A stretch of 64,000 bases of DNA from Hepsetus odoe. Lineage: Eukaryota > Chordata > Actinopteri > Characiformes > Hepsetidae. The first letter of the stretch is position 1; every line of letters begins with the position of its first letter. Made by a program: the position numbers and the translations under genes. The stretch is taken from NCBI GenBank assembly GCA_017165825.1, contig CM029374.1, positions 2,728,397 to 2,792,396 on the forward strand. Direction: 5' to 3'. Shown here in pieces: positions 44,478 through 58,240 of this stretch. The notes under the pieces were generated by a model that worked only from the letters and a program-made list of their open reading frames with translations, was not told the DNA's origin and did no database searches.

Positions 44478-46460
44478 CGTCTGTCTTCCGTCACTCCCCC
44501 CCTCATCCAGCTCTTCAAGTAAGCAATTATATCATGAATGTCATGTGGACAAAAATATAAACACAATTTTTCATCAACATTTCCTACACTCCATTGCACT
44601 AGAAAAGAATATTGTGATTGTAATTTTTAGTCACAATGACTATGTAATTTTTAGTCACAGTAACCCGTCATGGCATGCTCCTGTCTTTTTCCTTTTTTTG
44701 TAGATATGAAATATTATTTTGAGTGAAGTTAAACAATAACATTTTGATATTTATGCCTGATGTATTTCTTAGAACTCGGTACGATGGCATTGCTTTTCTG
44801 CTTTTGTTTTTAGGCCTTTTCCTGTGGATTGTTGCCATGGTGCCCCATCAGCAGCAATACAGTTTCTCCAAGCCACCTGCCCAGCCTCCTATTTTGTTCC
44901 CACAACGCTGAGCCGCAGTGATGACATCTGAAGAAGGACGAGCTTGCTCACGTAGCTCTGCTAATGGCTCAAACTTCTGTAGGGAACACACACATTTTCC
45001 CTCAATGAGGATAACAGATGTATAAATGTCTGTGCGTTGTGGAGATTTGTGTGTGTATGTTTGTGCATACAGCCCTTTTTACAGAGCACACTTTCATGTG
45101 GTTCATACCCGTTGACCCATGCAGTGAAGTCTCTGTATTCTTGAAACGTGGAATCCAGTCACTGCATCTTGTTGTGGTTCATAGTAAGGTCAACTTTAAA
45201 AGCTTGTAGTCACTCTTCTAGCAACGTCTCACACAGTGTTGCTCTTAATCAACATGACCATGGTTCTAACAGTTCTTAACCTAAGGCTACCAACGGATGC
45301 TTGGATAAACTCATTTTGCTAGATTTCACAAAACGTACATTTTACTTTAAGCCACTCTTGAGTCCTCCTATCCCTTATGAACACCTGCAATACATACTTG
45401 AAACATGTTTGATGACTGACTGCAATATTTTCATGTTTACGTTAGTTGTTACTCTAAAAACCAAGCCAACATTTGAGCAATCTGAAGGTTTTTGTGTGCA
45501 ACGTGCACACAGTTTGCAGTGCCGTGCCAATAATGTTACTCGCCCTTTATCACCTACAAGGAACTGGTTCTTGAACCAGGATTCTTTGAACCCTGGCAAA
45601 AACCAGCCTGCTTTTTCACCAGTTTGTACCAGAGTCTCCGTAATCAAGGACATGCCATCAACAAAGGAGGGGTCACAGAATGGAAGAAAAAGAGAAGGAC
45701 TCACTTGCTTACGTTCTCATCGTTCCCACTGGTAAACCAACATATTTTTGGTTCCAACTGGGAACTGCATTTTCAGCTTCCGAGCCAAATTATGTTAGCT
45801 CAAAACGGTTCAAAATTAGGTTCTGAACAAGCTTCCTGTTACTGAAAAAGGGTTAAGTGTGATCTGTTCGAGTTGCTCAGAATTTGGACTCAAGCTGCTT
45901 CATCTGATAGAATTTTTTCATCTGAGCCACTGGAGAACCAATAACCAAGTGCAAAATTCACAACTCGCTGCTGGGTTTGACATTGTTTGCTGGGGGTTTT
46001 GGTCTGAAGAGAAGAGCAGGGAGAGAAATGTGTGTTTGTATGTTGATCAGAGTGTAAGTCTATTGTAAAGTTTGGCTGCAGTGTGTTTATAGTTGCTCTT
46101 GCTGCCTAACATGAGGGACTTTGTGTACGATTTATACCGATGATGGCTTCACTCCTTCGGTCTGCGCAACCTGAAAGGACGTATTTTGTGATCTGCATGT
46201 GTGTCTTGAGGACTGAAGTAAAGTTTGAACCATTGAATGCTGTGTGTTACCTTATGCGTGTTTCTGTAGTCGCCTTACCAAGCCTCTTGCCTCTATCTTT
46301 GCTCCTGCTGAGTGATGTGATGGTTTTTTTTTATATAACAACTGCTAAATCACTGCTGCCCAAGGATAAGCTTAGAGTTTACAAAGAGAGTGAGCATGTA
46401 TATAATGTTTGACTTGGTGTGTGTGGTTGTACAGCACTATAATATACATTTTGGGGTAAT

Positions 46461-46466
46461 AATAAA
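46461..46466 (+). terminator. Candidate poly(A) signal of mtfr1l
   Basis: First AATAAA after the coding end, about 2 kb downstream. The alternatives further down cannot be excluded. Confidence 0.35.
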
Positions 46467-47268
46467 TAGTTTCTTAGTCTTTTTGTATCAGAACAAACCT
46501 GTTGGGTACAGTGACTCCATAAATTAAAAAGATATTCATTTAGATATTGAGTAAAAATGATCCCCTTTGAGTTCATTTTCTAATTATTTTTAGCTTAATT
46601 CCTCTCACTAGTCTATGCCATTCTGTCCCATGCTGTACTAGCTTTCAGCGTGTTTTTTTGAGTGATTTATTGAGTGTATTTTGAAACCCCAACGCAATTC
46701 ACAGCATGTTTAGAAAATGAACAAACTGGCACTTTCCACATTTCTGAAGTTCAGTTGAACTCATCACTGTAAAAATGGAAGTAAACAATAAATGCTGCTG
46801 TTTTTCACAAAAGGGTTCATCTTGTGCACTTTTCCTGTTGTACAGTACAGAGAAAGTGCAGAAAGTGATTGTTGTCTCACAGCAAGAAGGCTCTGGGTTT
46901 GATTCCTGGGCGGGGCAGCCTCGGTCCTTTTTGTGTGGTTTGCATGTTCCAAACCTGGTTAGGATCAGCGGTTTAGATGGTGGATGAATTGCTGATATTT
47001 TCTTTCAGAGTGGGTTGGTTTGAATGTTCTCCATGTCTTCAATCCAATCTTGTGATATATATATTTTTTTTTTAGTATCCAGTCCAACAGGGACTCCATA
47101 GAGCTGAGAGATAATATGTATAAATGCAGGATACAAATTATTACCATTATACGGTGCCAGACAACCTTTCATTTACCCCTCCCATGTAGGTTTAAAAATT
47201 GAAATTTATGCCCAGGCTTTTGTAAAATAAGGTCTCCTGTTTTAGCCATCGTAAAATTCAGTGATGTA

Positions 47269-47613
47269 CAGTACTGTGCTCAAGTCTTGGCACTCTCCCT
47301 TTATATTTTGCTTCCAAAAAGAACATTTCTTGTATTGTTGAGAAGCAGTTCTCCAGACTTCCAGATGGGCAAAGTTTTTGGCTTACACTTTCAGTACAGC
47401 CCCTTTACCTGAGCAGTTTCAGAGGCAGAATGTCCTTCAAGGATCCTGGAGAATGACTTACGGAAATGACAAGAAGTTGGCCTAAGAGAGTTCAGGCTGT
47501 GCTATAGAATAGGGGTGGTCGAACCAAATATTGGCTTTAAAGCTGTGCCCTACAAAATATAAAGAACCAAGGGGACCATCCAGACTTTATCCAGACTTTT
47601 GCATAGTACTGTA
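47269..47613. mobile_element. Terminal-inverted-repeat relic containing family C sequence
   Basis: Starts CAGTACTGTGCTCAAGTCTT and ends ATCCAGACTTTTGCATAGTA followed by CTG, imperfect inverted ends related to the MITE at 35239. The interior carries the family C block (AGTTCTCCAGACTTCCAGAT, CCTGAGCAGTTTCAGAGGCA). This links family C to a DNA-transposon origin. Confidence 0.7.
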
Positions 47614-50600
47614 TGTTTAGGCTTTTGGGACGTCTGATTCCACAATTACGAAACATAATGACCCAGATTAGAAGAGTGTTTTTCTTCACCATAAGCCATT
47701 TAAGCAGGGATCAAATGTAGGAACATCAATCATTATGGTTAAATCAGAGTCGTCTGTGCCATATTGAGTTGATTTAGATTTGGTTTCCATGCCAAGTATA
47801 AGCAGTACGGGACAGAGTTAGGTCTTGCTTTTTGGACTTTCTTTGGGTTGATGTTTATGACCTGCACTTATCCTTTCGTTCTGTTTCTTGCTACACAATA
47901 AGCACTTCCAAACAAAGGAACAGATCAACGTTAAAGGATTAGAATAGTTTATCTCTTTAGCATAAGCCATCTATTAAGGGATCAAAGTTAGTGGAACACT
48001 AAAATAATTTACTCTTGAAGAAGCTATAGCAGACTTCCCTATATGACTGTTCAGATTGGATGTTTGGTTTGATAGCTTTCATGCAGAGGAATGTGTGTGT
48101 TTTGTGTGTTTTTGGTCCAATAGAAGGATGCTGTACCAGTCTGTATATTACTCATCCAAGGAAAATAAAGAAGCTAATGTTTAAAGCACTTGTCATTCGT
48201 TTCACTTCCTCATGCTTACTTTATAAAAAGGTTCAGGTGTAATGATGCCTGCTAACCACACAGGGGCAGCGCAGATTCAGAAACATTGGCTTCTAGCAGT
48301 TAAACGTTAGGAATATTTCTGGTGAAATACTGAATGAAAATGTACAGACTGTCACTGTAGCTGGAAAAAAAATAATTAAGGAGATTTACACCAATTTCTC
48401 TAAATTCAATGGTAGGGATGGAATCAGTGACTAAGACACAGTTAACCCAAACCGTTTTGTTGAGTAACATTGGTTGGTTTTCAGTTTCATCACTGGGGCT
48501 GTGGCATCGCTGGGTACTCAGATTTGGGTGTTCATAAATAAATACCATCTTTTAAGTGACTTAAGATACTTCATCTTAGATTTAAAGTCGCAACAAGACT
48601 CCAAATAATTTAAAAGGACATGTTAATGAATTATATCAACTGGATTAAGCATTTTCTACATGTGTAACTCTGAAGCCAACTTTGTGGAAGAACTTTTTAA
48701 CCCAATATGTGTTCAACTCACAAGAAGATTATAGATAGGACAACGAATTTTTTAATTGAACCTTTGTTTCTGAGCCCATTTGGAGCTCCAGATGCTGCAC
48801 TCTGGCATTCATTTGATGCTCACAGCATGGCAACATCTCAGGCCTAAATCAGATCTTAAAGTCTAGGTGAGAGTTCAACCAGAGCCACATTTCGTGCCAC
48901 TCAGAACCTCTAGTTTTATTTTTTCAAATGAATCTCCTTCCATTTTAGCGGTCTGCTGTAGTTTGGAGTTTTATAAAGACAAAAAAGTACCAAATGGACA
49001 TTTTTACTCAGGTTGGTAGCTTCTTAAAAGTTAAATCCAGTACAGATTCACGCTGCTCTATCGATCTGCCCTGTTGCCCCACCGTCATTAACTTTGTGCG
49101 GAAACGTTCCTGTTTTTCTCTTTCCCTCTCATACCCTGCGATTTCAAAGATTTTGGTTAACCCGCTTTCTTTGAGATCCCTTTCTCTCATTCTCTACTTT
49201 TCTCTCATGAAGGCCCATTTTGATCCAGGCCAGTTTCAGCTGGCGGTCTATTTTCTGAGCGAGTCCTTGGCCTAGTTCACTCCTCACCTCGCCAAAGTGG
49301 ATCCTGTCTATTTTAGATGCCAGGATGTCTGCCGAGACTCGGATTAATAGTCCGGGGTCACAATGTCGTTGGTGCGGACTATAAATATCGACCCTGTGGT
49401 GGCAGTGACACGTTTCTTTGTTAATCCAGCGAGGCCTAATGGACTGTTAACTGTTGTAATGTCTTGTTGAGGAGCAGTTCTCCTGGCTTCCTGAAGGACA
49501 AAGTTTTTGTCTCTCACGTTCAGTACAGTCTCTGTACCTGAGCAGTTTCAGAAGCAGTGTGGGATCATCTCCACAGAGAACACAACGTTTTGTTGCTTCA
49601 AAATCCTGTCTGTGAATACAGGAAACGGATTTTGCAGTTTTGCTGTTTTGGCTGAATTCTCTAAAACATTTTTGGGAATCTTATAAAATGATCAGATCCT
49701 AACTAGCTCTGAAAGTAGGATAATTGTCTTTCTCCGTCCTTCTCAGGTGATAGGCTTCAGGTGATACATCATCCAAAGTATGGATCTGGGGCACAGATTA
49801 TGAGCATCTATGATCTCTGTCTCTTCACCATTAATCTTAAATTGTATTTCCCAAAATTGCTCAAACATTTTATAGACTTCCCTTACATTACTAGCTCTAG
49901 TTTTATTCCCCATGTTCCTCTGACTGACTCTTCACCACATGGAGTAAATAAAATTAAACTGGTTGGTCAAATATGGTCAGACGTAAACAAATACCTCTCT
50001 AAATTCAGATTAATATCAGAGGAAAAACAAAAATGAACTACTTATGCAGTGGATTTTGCTGTTACCTCACAGCCATGAAGTTCTGGATTCAATTCCCACC
50101 AGCATGTTCATTCTGGGTTTCCTCCCAGCGCTCTGGTTTCCTCCTACATTCCACGGACATGAAAGTGAAGTGGACTGAAGATGCTAAATTGCCCTCTAGA
50201 TGTGAGTGTTTGTCCATCTGCCCTGCGACCCATCCAGGCTGTTACCTGGACACAATAAGTGACTCAGATAATAGTAGGGTGGGCATTCATGACATAATAT
50301 GCTTAAAATGTATTATAAAGGACTCAGAATTTTAATTTGTAGGCTTTTAGGGTATTTTAAGAGTTAAAGAGAAGATTCCAGAACCCACCACCACCAGTAG
50401 TCGGCTAAATTATCACGCTTCCCTCAGTCCCAATTCAGATTTCATGATACTTGAAACATCTCCTAAGCTACTGCACTTTGGGTAAAAGGGATATTGTTAT
50501 GTGGCCAAACCCTTGATTAAAGATACACAGGGTGGCAGGAAAAGCTATCAGTGTAATTAACTCATGTTGTCAAAGCAACGTTCTCTGGTCTTTAATCCTG

Positions 50601-51984
50601 AGAGCCATTAAATAACTCTGAAATCTGATTTGTCTCCATTTGATTTAAGTTCCACCTGTAAAATGAACATCTAATCAGGTTTAGTTCTCCGGATGACTGA
50701 TGAGAGATCTGGTTGCCATAGAATCTGTTTGGGGGAGAAATAAATGCCATGTTTGGCACAAACCTACACAGGATCCAATTAAAACATACCAGAGGATCAA
50801 CGCCTGCCTGGCGGGCCACCTCACCTTAGTGCCAGGAACTTACTTTTAAACCATTTCCTTAGCAACAGACATTGGCCGGGGGTGGTGTGTATTCTTCTTT
50901 AAAATCACAGCTTCATGCTGTTCGGTGGAAAGTCTTGGCTCAGAGCATAAAGTTTACCAAAAAAAACTAAACCAAAACATGAAAACCTGTACTCAATTCT
51001 CACCTGAAGGGATTTATTTTAGTTCAACAAAGTATTTCCTTCCTTAAAAGTCAGTTTTATGCAGGATCTACCAGCCTCTGGCCTTCCAAATTAAGAGATT
51101 TTCTTTTTTAGACCATACTGTGTGCATGTGTGTGTGTCTCTGCTGAGGTGTCTGAATGGTTGATCCCACCGCATCTCATTCAGATGTCTTTGTTAAGCTG
51201 TTTCCAATTGCTTCCTGTTGCTATGATACCTTCTCGGCATGAGGGATGCTAGGAGACGAACCCTCAGAGGAGCCGTGTTAAGAAGGAAAACACTCAAATG
51301 GAACTGAACGTTTTGCCCTGTTGGACGGCGAGCACTTCGCAGGTTTGTGTGAACGCTAGTGTGAGTCCAGTGTACGTGGTGTGAAGTGGGCCCAACTGAC
51401 CTCAGTGTTGTTCTGCAAAGTATTTAACCCAAATCAAGCCTGAAACCTTGTAACCACCTAGAAGCTGGAAAGTAGGCAGAAGGCTTTCTGATGATGGGCC
51501 ATGAAGTGTTTTCAGACCTATAGTTTGGTTTCTTTTTGTTCTGCAGCACAGATGAACAGTACCTTCATTGGTTCCTTGGAGTTTCTGATCTGCCATGTCA
51601 AGTTTTCCAAATAGAAGTATGACTTGATCTCAGCTTTTGTCATTATTTATTATATCTTTTGCATTTAATGACTTTAGGCAAAGTGTATGTTTTGAAAATG
51701 TGAAATGTGAAAACAAGGTCCTGATGCAATGAATTTGTTGAGACACTCTGGGAGAGTGTCCAGACGACAATACATATCCTTACGTATCCTTATGTCTCTT
51801 GGACAGCTTTGGATAGGCTAGTTTCACTTGCTATCTCCTCAGTGGGAATGCATCAAGGGTTGCCGGATTTTAGCACTGTCTTAGGAATGTTGAAGGATAT
51901 GTGTTGATCTTGCTTTGTTATAAGCAAATAAACAATAGCTACAGTGATATATTTGCAAACACACGTGTGAATCCATTTTAAACA

Positions 51985-52550
51985 CAAAGAGTTTAATTCT
52001 AAACAGCTTTAAAGTCAATATTTGGTTTGACCACTGTTATCCTAAGACATGTTTTCTTGTTCTTTAAGTTGTCTTCAGGATCACTTCTCCAGGCTTCTTG
52101 AAGGATGTTCCAAAGCTCTTCTTTGGACGTCGGCTGCCTTTTGATTTCTCTGTGGAGATGATCCAGCACTGCTTCTGAAACTGCTCAGGTACAGGGACCG
52201 TACTGAAAGTGAGAGAAAAAAACATGCCTTTTAGGAAGCCTGTTCCTCAACAATTCTTTAAAAAGTCAAGTCAAGTAGGTTTTCTTGTCACAGTGAAACA
52301 TAATGTTTTCTATTTTATTCTATACTCTATACAATACTATTTTAGCAGCAGGTTATTAAAAAGTGCAATGTGTGTATGTTGAGTATGAGTAATAAATTAT
52401 TGTGCAAATATAGTAAAAATTGTCAATAAAATATGTAACATTGTATTGCCTTGGAAATATGTTTAAATGTGAATGTGGAAATACAAGAAAGTCTGGCTCT
52501 TTGGATGCAAAATGAAGAAACAAGGGATAGAAACAACTCACAGAACTAGT
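51985..52550. repeat. Family C repeat copy
   Basis: Parallel to 10060-10480 over TTCTCCAGGCTTCTTGAAGG, GTTCCAAAGCTCTTCTTTGG, GCTTCTGAAACTGCTCAGGT and ACTGAAAGTGAGAG. A different repeat fragment (from 52261) is embedded in its right half. Confidence 0.65.
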
Positions 52551-54673
52551 TTAAGACCCACATTGGTGGTTCAGATGTTCATTTGTCCCTCAGGATGACC
52601 ACGGCCCAGCAAGCAAGAATCTATCCGTAGCCTATGTAGGCCCAAATCAAAAAAATGAGGGTGAAAGCCTATCAAGCCTAGTTAATCATAGCTAACCAGA
52701 ACTAGCTTTCCACCATGTTTCTCTGCTGGTTCATGACTGCTTCTTTTCCCAACAAGCAGGTTTTTACCCAGCAAACCTTATCAGGCCTGAACCACTGTTA
52801 GCTTTAGGCTTACATGTTATCAGAGTCTTCCTGAAAAGAAAGCATTGTCTCAAAGCCTCCCAGCCACTGAAGCAGGACTGCAAGGCATGAAAATACCATC
52901 AAGTATATCTCTGTATGGTTTGCTCAGAGATGAAAATCCAATTGGAGGGAGTGTGTACTTTGTTCCCCCTCTTTCCCAGGTGTCACCCGTAGACTGAAGA
53001 ATGGGACAACTCCTGCGTCTCCTTCTATAAATAACCCACAAAGCCAGTGTGTTCTGATGCTTTCAGAAGGCTGCTTCCAAAAGCGAATGTGCTGAATGGG
53101 GAGATGGAGTGGGCGTCAGACTGACGTTGAACATGTGATGAGTGCTGTCAGTCTGTTGCAGGCAGAGATGAGGGCTGCTTAGTAGGGGCGGAAAGCTCTG
53201 ACCTCACAATCATCCGATGACGAGTCTTTGGGAAGTGAATCAATGCCTCATGATCATGAATATAGCTTGAACAGTTAGCTCAATGATTCAAAATTAGATT
53301 TTAAAAATACAAATATAACACATCCTTAATTTAGACATGGTTCCAGTCAGAAAATGTTCAGAAATTGGACTGGCACTCATATTCTGAGAAATGGAATATG
53401 ATGAACATCCAGAAGGCCTAGAGTGAGTATTTGTTCTCAAAAATGGCTCTTACTCAAATTGTGAACACTTGTTATTCTGTTATGCTGTTATTTTATCCTG
53501 TAGGACCTTCATTCCAGCTCCTGGAAACCTTACTGATGGGAAACAAGGCTTTGCTGTACCTCTGAGAAAAATTTTTTTATAAAACTGATTATTTCTCTTT
53601 AAAAGTATCTTAACTCTCTTGTTTGCAACTAATTACTGACACTATTACAATATAATATAGACAACAACTATACTATTAAATAAAAAGTATCCAAAAAGTA
53701 CAGATTTCTTTAAATTGTAAGAAATCATCAGCCTACTATAAGTAACTGATGTGAGAAGTGATCTGATCTTCAGACCCAATCTTTTCATCATGGATGCCCA
53801 GCTTTGGTCCTGTTTAGAACAACTGAGTGATTTCCCAACTCAAACTCACCTTTTAAAGGAGTCCTGGAGAATGTAAACCTAGGCAGAAGGAGTGGAGGTA
53901 AAGATGGAGCCTGATGGCTTGAATATATGTGTGTGTGTTGTGTGAGAAAAATTAATATTGATCAGCCACCTCAGTTCAAATTATGATTTCTGATCTTCTC
54001 CCTCCACCCCCCCCCCCCCAAACACACATGGACACAGAAGGGCAGCTCTTATAGGAACCCCTGTGCAGTGAAAGGTGTGATTAGAGACCGCTTCTTTCAT
54101 CCTGAGGTGGTCTGTCACTCCAACGCTGCCAGCTGCCTCCCTTCACACATCAAAGAGAGAGAGAGAGAGCGAGAGAAGGTGAGGGGAAAGGAAGAGAAGA
54201 AGGTAGGGACAGAGGAAGGACAGAGTGAGAAAACAGAGGAATTCGCCTCTAAACGTTTGGTGTAAAAAATTATGCCATGGACGATCCACTTTTGGTTCCC
54301 TGAAGAACCTTACAGTGGTGTGAATGTTTGTGCGTTGGGGTTCTAAATCAGATCTAGATCCGAAAATGCAAGTCAAGAACCTGTTTAAACTTTTTGTCAT
54401 GGTATACACACCACTGCACCATGATGGCATGCTTCATCTTTAACTAAGCAGAGTATTGGACATACATCCAGCGCCCGGGGAACAGTGTTGGAGATGGTAA
54501 CTTGCTCAAGGGTACCTTGGGGTAAACAACTGGACCAGGACTCAAACCAACAATCTATTGATCATGGGGTTAAGTCCATAACCACCCTCACACCCCTGTC
54601 CCCAAATGTCTCATACTAATATAGACTAGCACCTACGTGATCTTAGAAGCTGTTACCTAATGAACATCATAGC

Positions 54674-54982
54674 CATCCATCCATCCATCCATCCAACTTA
54701 CAAATAATAATACACACAAGTGCCTATTTGATCATGTTTCCAAATGAACCCAACAGCTGTCTATCCATCCATCCACCCATCCACTCTTCCATGCATCCAT
54801 CCAACTAATATTAATATACACTAGCGTTACATTAATAATTACATTAATAATAAACCAGCATACATTAATATACACTAATCTGATCATGTTTCCTAATGAA
54901 TATGAAAACCATCCATCCATCCATCCATCCAACCATCCATCCATCCATCCATCCATCCATCTATCCATCCATCCATCTATCC
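54674..54982. repeat. ATCC-tetranucleotide repeat clusters
   Basis: Interrupted (ATCC)n at 54674-54694, 54762-54800 and 54908-54982. The same motif in inverse form (ATGG) ends the element at 58268-58363, so these may be tails of old retroposons. Confidence 0.85.
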
Positions 54983-55082
54983 AGCTGAACCCAGAACCTT
55001 CTCGCTTCTCACTGTCTTCATGGGTTTAATGAGAAATGTCTCACTATTGCTCCCATAACTCCCATACAGTATATAATGTTAA

Positions 55083-55097
55083 TAAAAATAAAATAAT
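55083..55097. repeat. Target-site duplication, left copy
   Basis: TAAAAATAAAATAAT, identical in all 15 bases to 58241-58255. Together they define the exact RTE insertion. Confidence 0.92.
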
Positions 55098-55126
55098 CTT
55101 CTTCTTTTTCTTTCGGCTGCTCCCGT

Positions 55127-57664
55127 TTAGGGGTCGCCGCACCGGATCAACTGTCTCCATTTCTTCCTGTCTTTTGCATCTTCCTGCTTCAAACCGACCA
55201 CCTGCATGCCCTCTCTCACCACATCCATAAACCTCCTCTTTGGTCTTCCTCTTCTCCTCTTTCCTGGCAGCTCCATCTTCAACATCCTCCTTCCAATATA
55301 ATCCTCGTCTCTCCTCTGCACATGTCCAAACCAACGCAACCTTGCTTCTCTAACTTTGTCTCCAAGACGTCTAACCTGAGCTGTCCCTCTAATATACTCA
55401 TTTCTAATCCTGTCCATCCTCGTCACACCCAACGAAAATCTCAGCATCTTTAACTCCAACACCTCCAGCTCCGCCTCCTGCCTTTTCGTCAGTGCCACCG
55501 TCTCCAACCCATACAACATAGCTGATCTCACTACTGTCCTGTAAACCTTCCCTTTTACTCTAGCTGGTACGCGTCTGTCACAAATCACTCCAGCCATTCT
55601 TCTCCACCCATTCCAACAAGCCTGCACTCTCTTCTTCACCTCTCTTCCACACTCGCCATTACACTGAACTGTTGATCCCAAGTATTTAAACTCCTCCACC
55701 TTTGTTACCTCCACTCCCTGCATCCTAACCACGCCACTTTCCTCCCTTTCATTCACACTCATGTATTCTGTCTTTGCCCTACTCACTTTCATTCCTCTCC
55801 TCTCAAGAGTATATCTCCATTTCTCCAGGTTCTCCTCAAGCTGCTCCCTACTCTCACTACAGATCACAATATCATCAGCAAACATCATTGTCCACGGAGA
55901 CTCCTGTCTAACCTCGTCCGTCAACCTGTCCATTACTACTGCAAACAAGAATGGGCTCAGTGCTGATCCTTGATGTAATCCAACATCTACCTTAAATGCA
56001 TCCGTCACTCCCACTGCAGATCTCACCACTGTTACACTGTCATCATACATATCCTGAACTACTCTCACATACTTCTCTGTAACACCAGACTTCCTCATAC
56101 AAAACCACAACTCCTCTCTAGGCACCCTGTCATATGCTTTCTCCAAATCCACAAAGGCACAATGCAGCTCCTTCTGACCTTCTCTGTACTTCTCCATCAA
56201 CACCCTCAGAGCAAACATTGCATCTGTGGTGCACTTTCTTGGCATAAAACCATACTGCTGTTCACTGATCCTCACCTCTTTTCTTAACCGAGCTTCCACT
56301 ACTCTTTCCCATAACTTCATGGTGTGGCTGATCAACTTTATCCCTCTATAGTTACTACAGCTCTGTGCATCACCCTTATTCTTGAAGATCGGTACCAGTA
56401 CACTTCGTCTCCACTCCTCAGGCATCTTCTCACTTGCCAAGATTGTGTTAAACAATCTGGTCAGAAACTCAACTGCCATCTCCCCTAAACATCTCCATGC
56501 TTCCACTGGTATGTCATCCGGTCCAACAGCCTTTCCATTCTTCATCCTCTTCATCGCTGCCCTTACTTCCATCTTGTTTATTTGCTGCACTTCCTGGTTA
56601 ACTCTTCTCACATCATCCAGTCTTCTCTCTCTCTCATTTTCTTCATTCATCAGCTCCTCAAAGTATTCCTTCCATCTTCTCAACACGCTCTGTTCACCTG
56701 TGAGTACGTTACCATTTCTATCTTTAATCGCCCTGACCTGCTGCACATCTTTCCCAGATCTGTCTCTCTGTCTAGCCAATCGGTAAAGGTCATTTTCTCC
56801 CTCTTTACTGTCCAACCTCTCATACAATTCACCAAACACCTTATCTTTGGCCTTCACCACTGCTTTCTTCGCCCTGCGATTCATCTCCTTGTACACCTGT
56901 CTACTTTCTTCATCTCTCTGACTGTCCCATGTCTTCTTTGCCTCCCTCTTCTTTTGAATACACTCCTGGACTTCTTGGTTCCACCACCAGGTTTCCTTAT
57001 CCTCCTTCTTCTTTCCAGATGTCACACCAAGTACATTTCTAGCCGTCTGCCTTATCACTTCTGCAGTAGTTTCCCAGCAATCCGGTAGCTCTTCAACACC
57101 TCCCAGTGCCCGTGTTAACTCCTGCCTGAATTCCACCTTACAGTCCTCCTCCTTCAGCTTCCACCACTTGATCCTCGACTCTGACCTCACTTTCCTCCTA
57201 TTCTTGACCTCCAAGGTCATCCTACAGACCACCATCCTATGCTGTTTAGCTACACTCTCCCCTGTCACTACTTTGCAGTCTCTGATCTCTTTCAAACTGA
57301 CCCTCCTGCAAAGAATATAATCCACCTGTGAGCATCTTCCTGCACTCTTATACGTCACCCTGTGCTCCTCCCTCTTCTTAAAATAAGTATTAACTACAGC
57401 CATTTCCATCCTTTTTGCAAAATCTACAACCATCTGACCTTCAGCATTCCTCTCCTTGACACCATGCCTACCCATCACCTCCTCATCACCTCTGTTCCCT
57501 TCACCAACATGACCATTAAAATCTGCACCAATCATCACTCTCTCTCCCCTGGGTACACTCTCTATCACTTCATCTAACTCACTCCAGAATTTTTCCTTCT
57601 CTTTCATCTTACAACCAACTTGTGGAGCATAAGCACTAACAACATTCATTATCATTACCTTCAA
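55127..57664 (-). pseudogene. RTE ORF, endonuclease end and reverse transcriptase
   Basis: An 845-codon open frame begins within the endonuclease (NVVSAYAPQVGC, MIGADFNGHVG, QVDYILC, KQHRMVV), with the metal-binding D-x-N and the late histidine. The reverse transcriptase follows: GPDDIPVEAW, VLVPIFKNKGD, NYRGIKLIS, QYGFMPRKCTTDA, AFVDLEKAYDRVPR, GLHQGSALSPFLF and the catalytic FADD (55871-55882). A C-terminal region with GHVQRRDEDYIGRRML follows. All key residues are kept. The first codon is not a true start; the frame continues from the upstream part across a 1-base shift. Confidence 0.92.
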
Positions 57665-58178
57665 CTTCCAGCTTCAAACTCATCACCCTCCCTGACACCC
57701 TCTTTACTTCCAAAACACTCTCCACATACTCTTCCTTCAGGATAACACCTACTCCATTCCTCCTTCTAACCACACCATGGTAGAACAGTTTAAACCCCCC
57801 TCCAATACACCTGGCCTTACTACCCTTCCATCTAGTCTCTTGCACACACAAAATGTCAACTTTCCTTCTCTCCATCATATCAGCTAATTCTCTACCTTTA
57901 CCAGTCATGCTGCCAACATTCAAAGTCCCTACCCTCACTTCCACTCTCCTCTCCTTCTTTCTCTCCTTCTCCCTCTGGACATGCCTTCCTCCTCTTCTTC
58001 TTCTTCTTTGGCCAACAGTAGTCCAATTTCCACCAGCACCCTGTAGGCTAACAGCACTGGTGGCGGTCATTGTTAACCCGGGCCTCGACCGATCCGGTAT
58101 GGAATTCTGTATCGTTGTCCGCATATTGACTTGGCAAAGTTTTACACCGGATGCCCTTCCTGGCGTAACCCTCCCCAT
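57636..58178 (-). pseudogene. RTE ORF, N-terminal part (endonuclease start)
   Basis: This 180-codon frame encodes the first half of the endonuclease: VGTLNVGSMTGKGRELADMM, then VDILCVQETRWKGSKA with the catalytic glutamate in QET, then GFKLFYHG. The reading ends at a TAG just after LKLEVEG, whereas the endonuclease continues in another frame from about 57664. It is the front part of a single ORF broken by one indel. The basic segment RRRRRGGRH and similar near its start are typical of the region ahead of the endonuclease. Fish genomes often mislabel this fragment 'craniofacial development protein 2-like'. Confidence 0.85.
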
Positions 58179-58240
58179 TTACCCGGGCTTGGGACCGGCA
58201 CGAAGAAATACACTGGCTTGTGCATCCCTAGTGGCTGGGT

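Larger units (their letters stand above)
44478..48200 (+). other. mtfr1l 3' UTR and downstream flank
   Basis: No further gene recognised. A possible 3' UTR intron runs from the donor CAA|GTAAGC (44519) to the acceptor TTTTTAG (44813). AATAAA signals occur at 46461, 46786 and 48164, the first being the simplest end. A relic with GGTTCTTGAACCAGGATTCT lies around 45560-45830; a related piece is at 24285-24350. A SINE-like scrap with TCTGGGTTTGATTCCTGG is at about 46870-46950. Confidence 0.4.
48201..55082. other. Intergenic region with scattered repeat relics
   Basis: No gene recognised on either strand. Family C relics occur at 49453-49620 and 51985-52550. A decayed LINE/SINE tail with TGGACTGAAGATGCTAAATTG and TGCCCTGCGACCCATCCAGG sits at about 50045-50245. 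A possible L1-like ORF scrap is at 49761-50036. A degenerate family A SINE lies at 54478-54590 (minus). A GA run is at 54151-54175. Most of 50250-54000 looks like unique DNA. Confidence 0.5.
55098..58240 (-). mobile_element. Nearly intact RTE-clade non-LTR retrotransposon
   Basis: A 3,143-bp element between perfect 15-bp direct repeats. The 5' end is on the right; the 3' end on the left ends in an A/G-rich GAAAGAAAAAGAAGAAG tail. It encodes an apurinic-type endonuclease followed by a reverse transcriptase, as RTE elements do. One frameshift near 57640-57664 breaks the ORF; otherwise the coding region is open over about 3 kb. Two relatives in this window (13449 and 27600) are old fragments, so the family has been active over a long time. 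Confidence 0.93.

Noticed and set aside
44723..44911. 62-codon plus-strand ORF after the mtfr1l stop (VPHQQQYSFSKPPAQPPILF)
   Set aside because: It lies downstream of the conserved MTFR1L C-terminus. It may be a 3' UTR exon, but no homology supports translation.
49761..50036. Possible L1-type ORF fragment (SSSFIPHVPLTDSSPHGVNK)
   Set aside because: The resemblance to LINE C-terminal sequence is weak and short. I could not confirm any motif, so it is mentioned only within the intergenic entry.
56582..57088. Plus-strand ORFs of 130-168 codons inside the RTE
   Set aside because: They are antisense shadows of the reverse transcriptase ORF.
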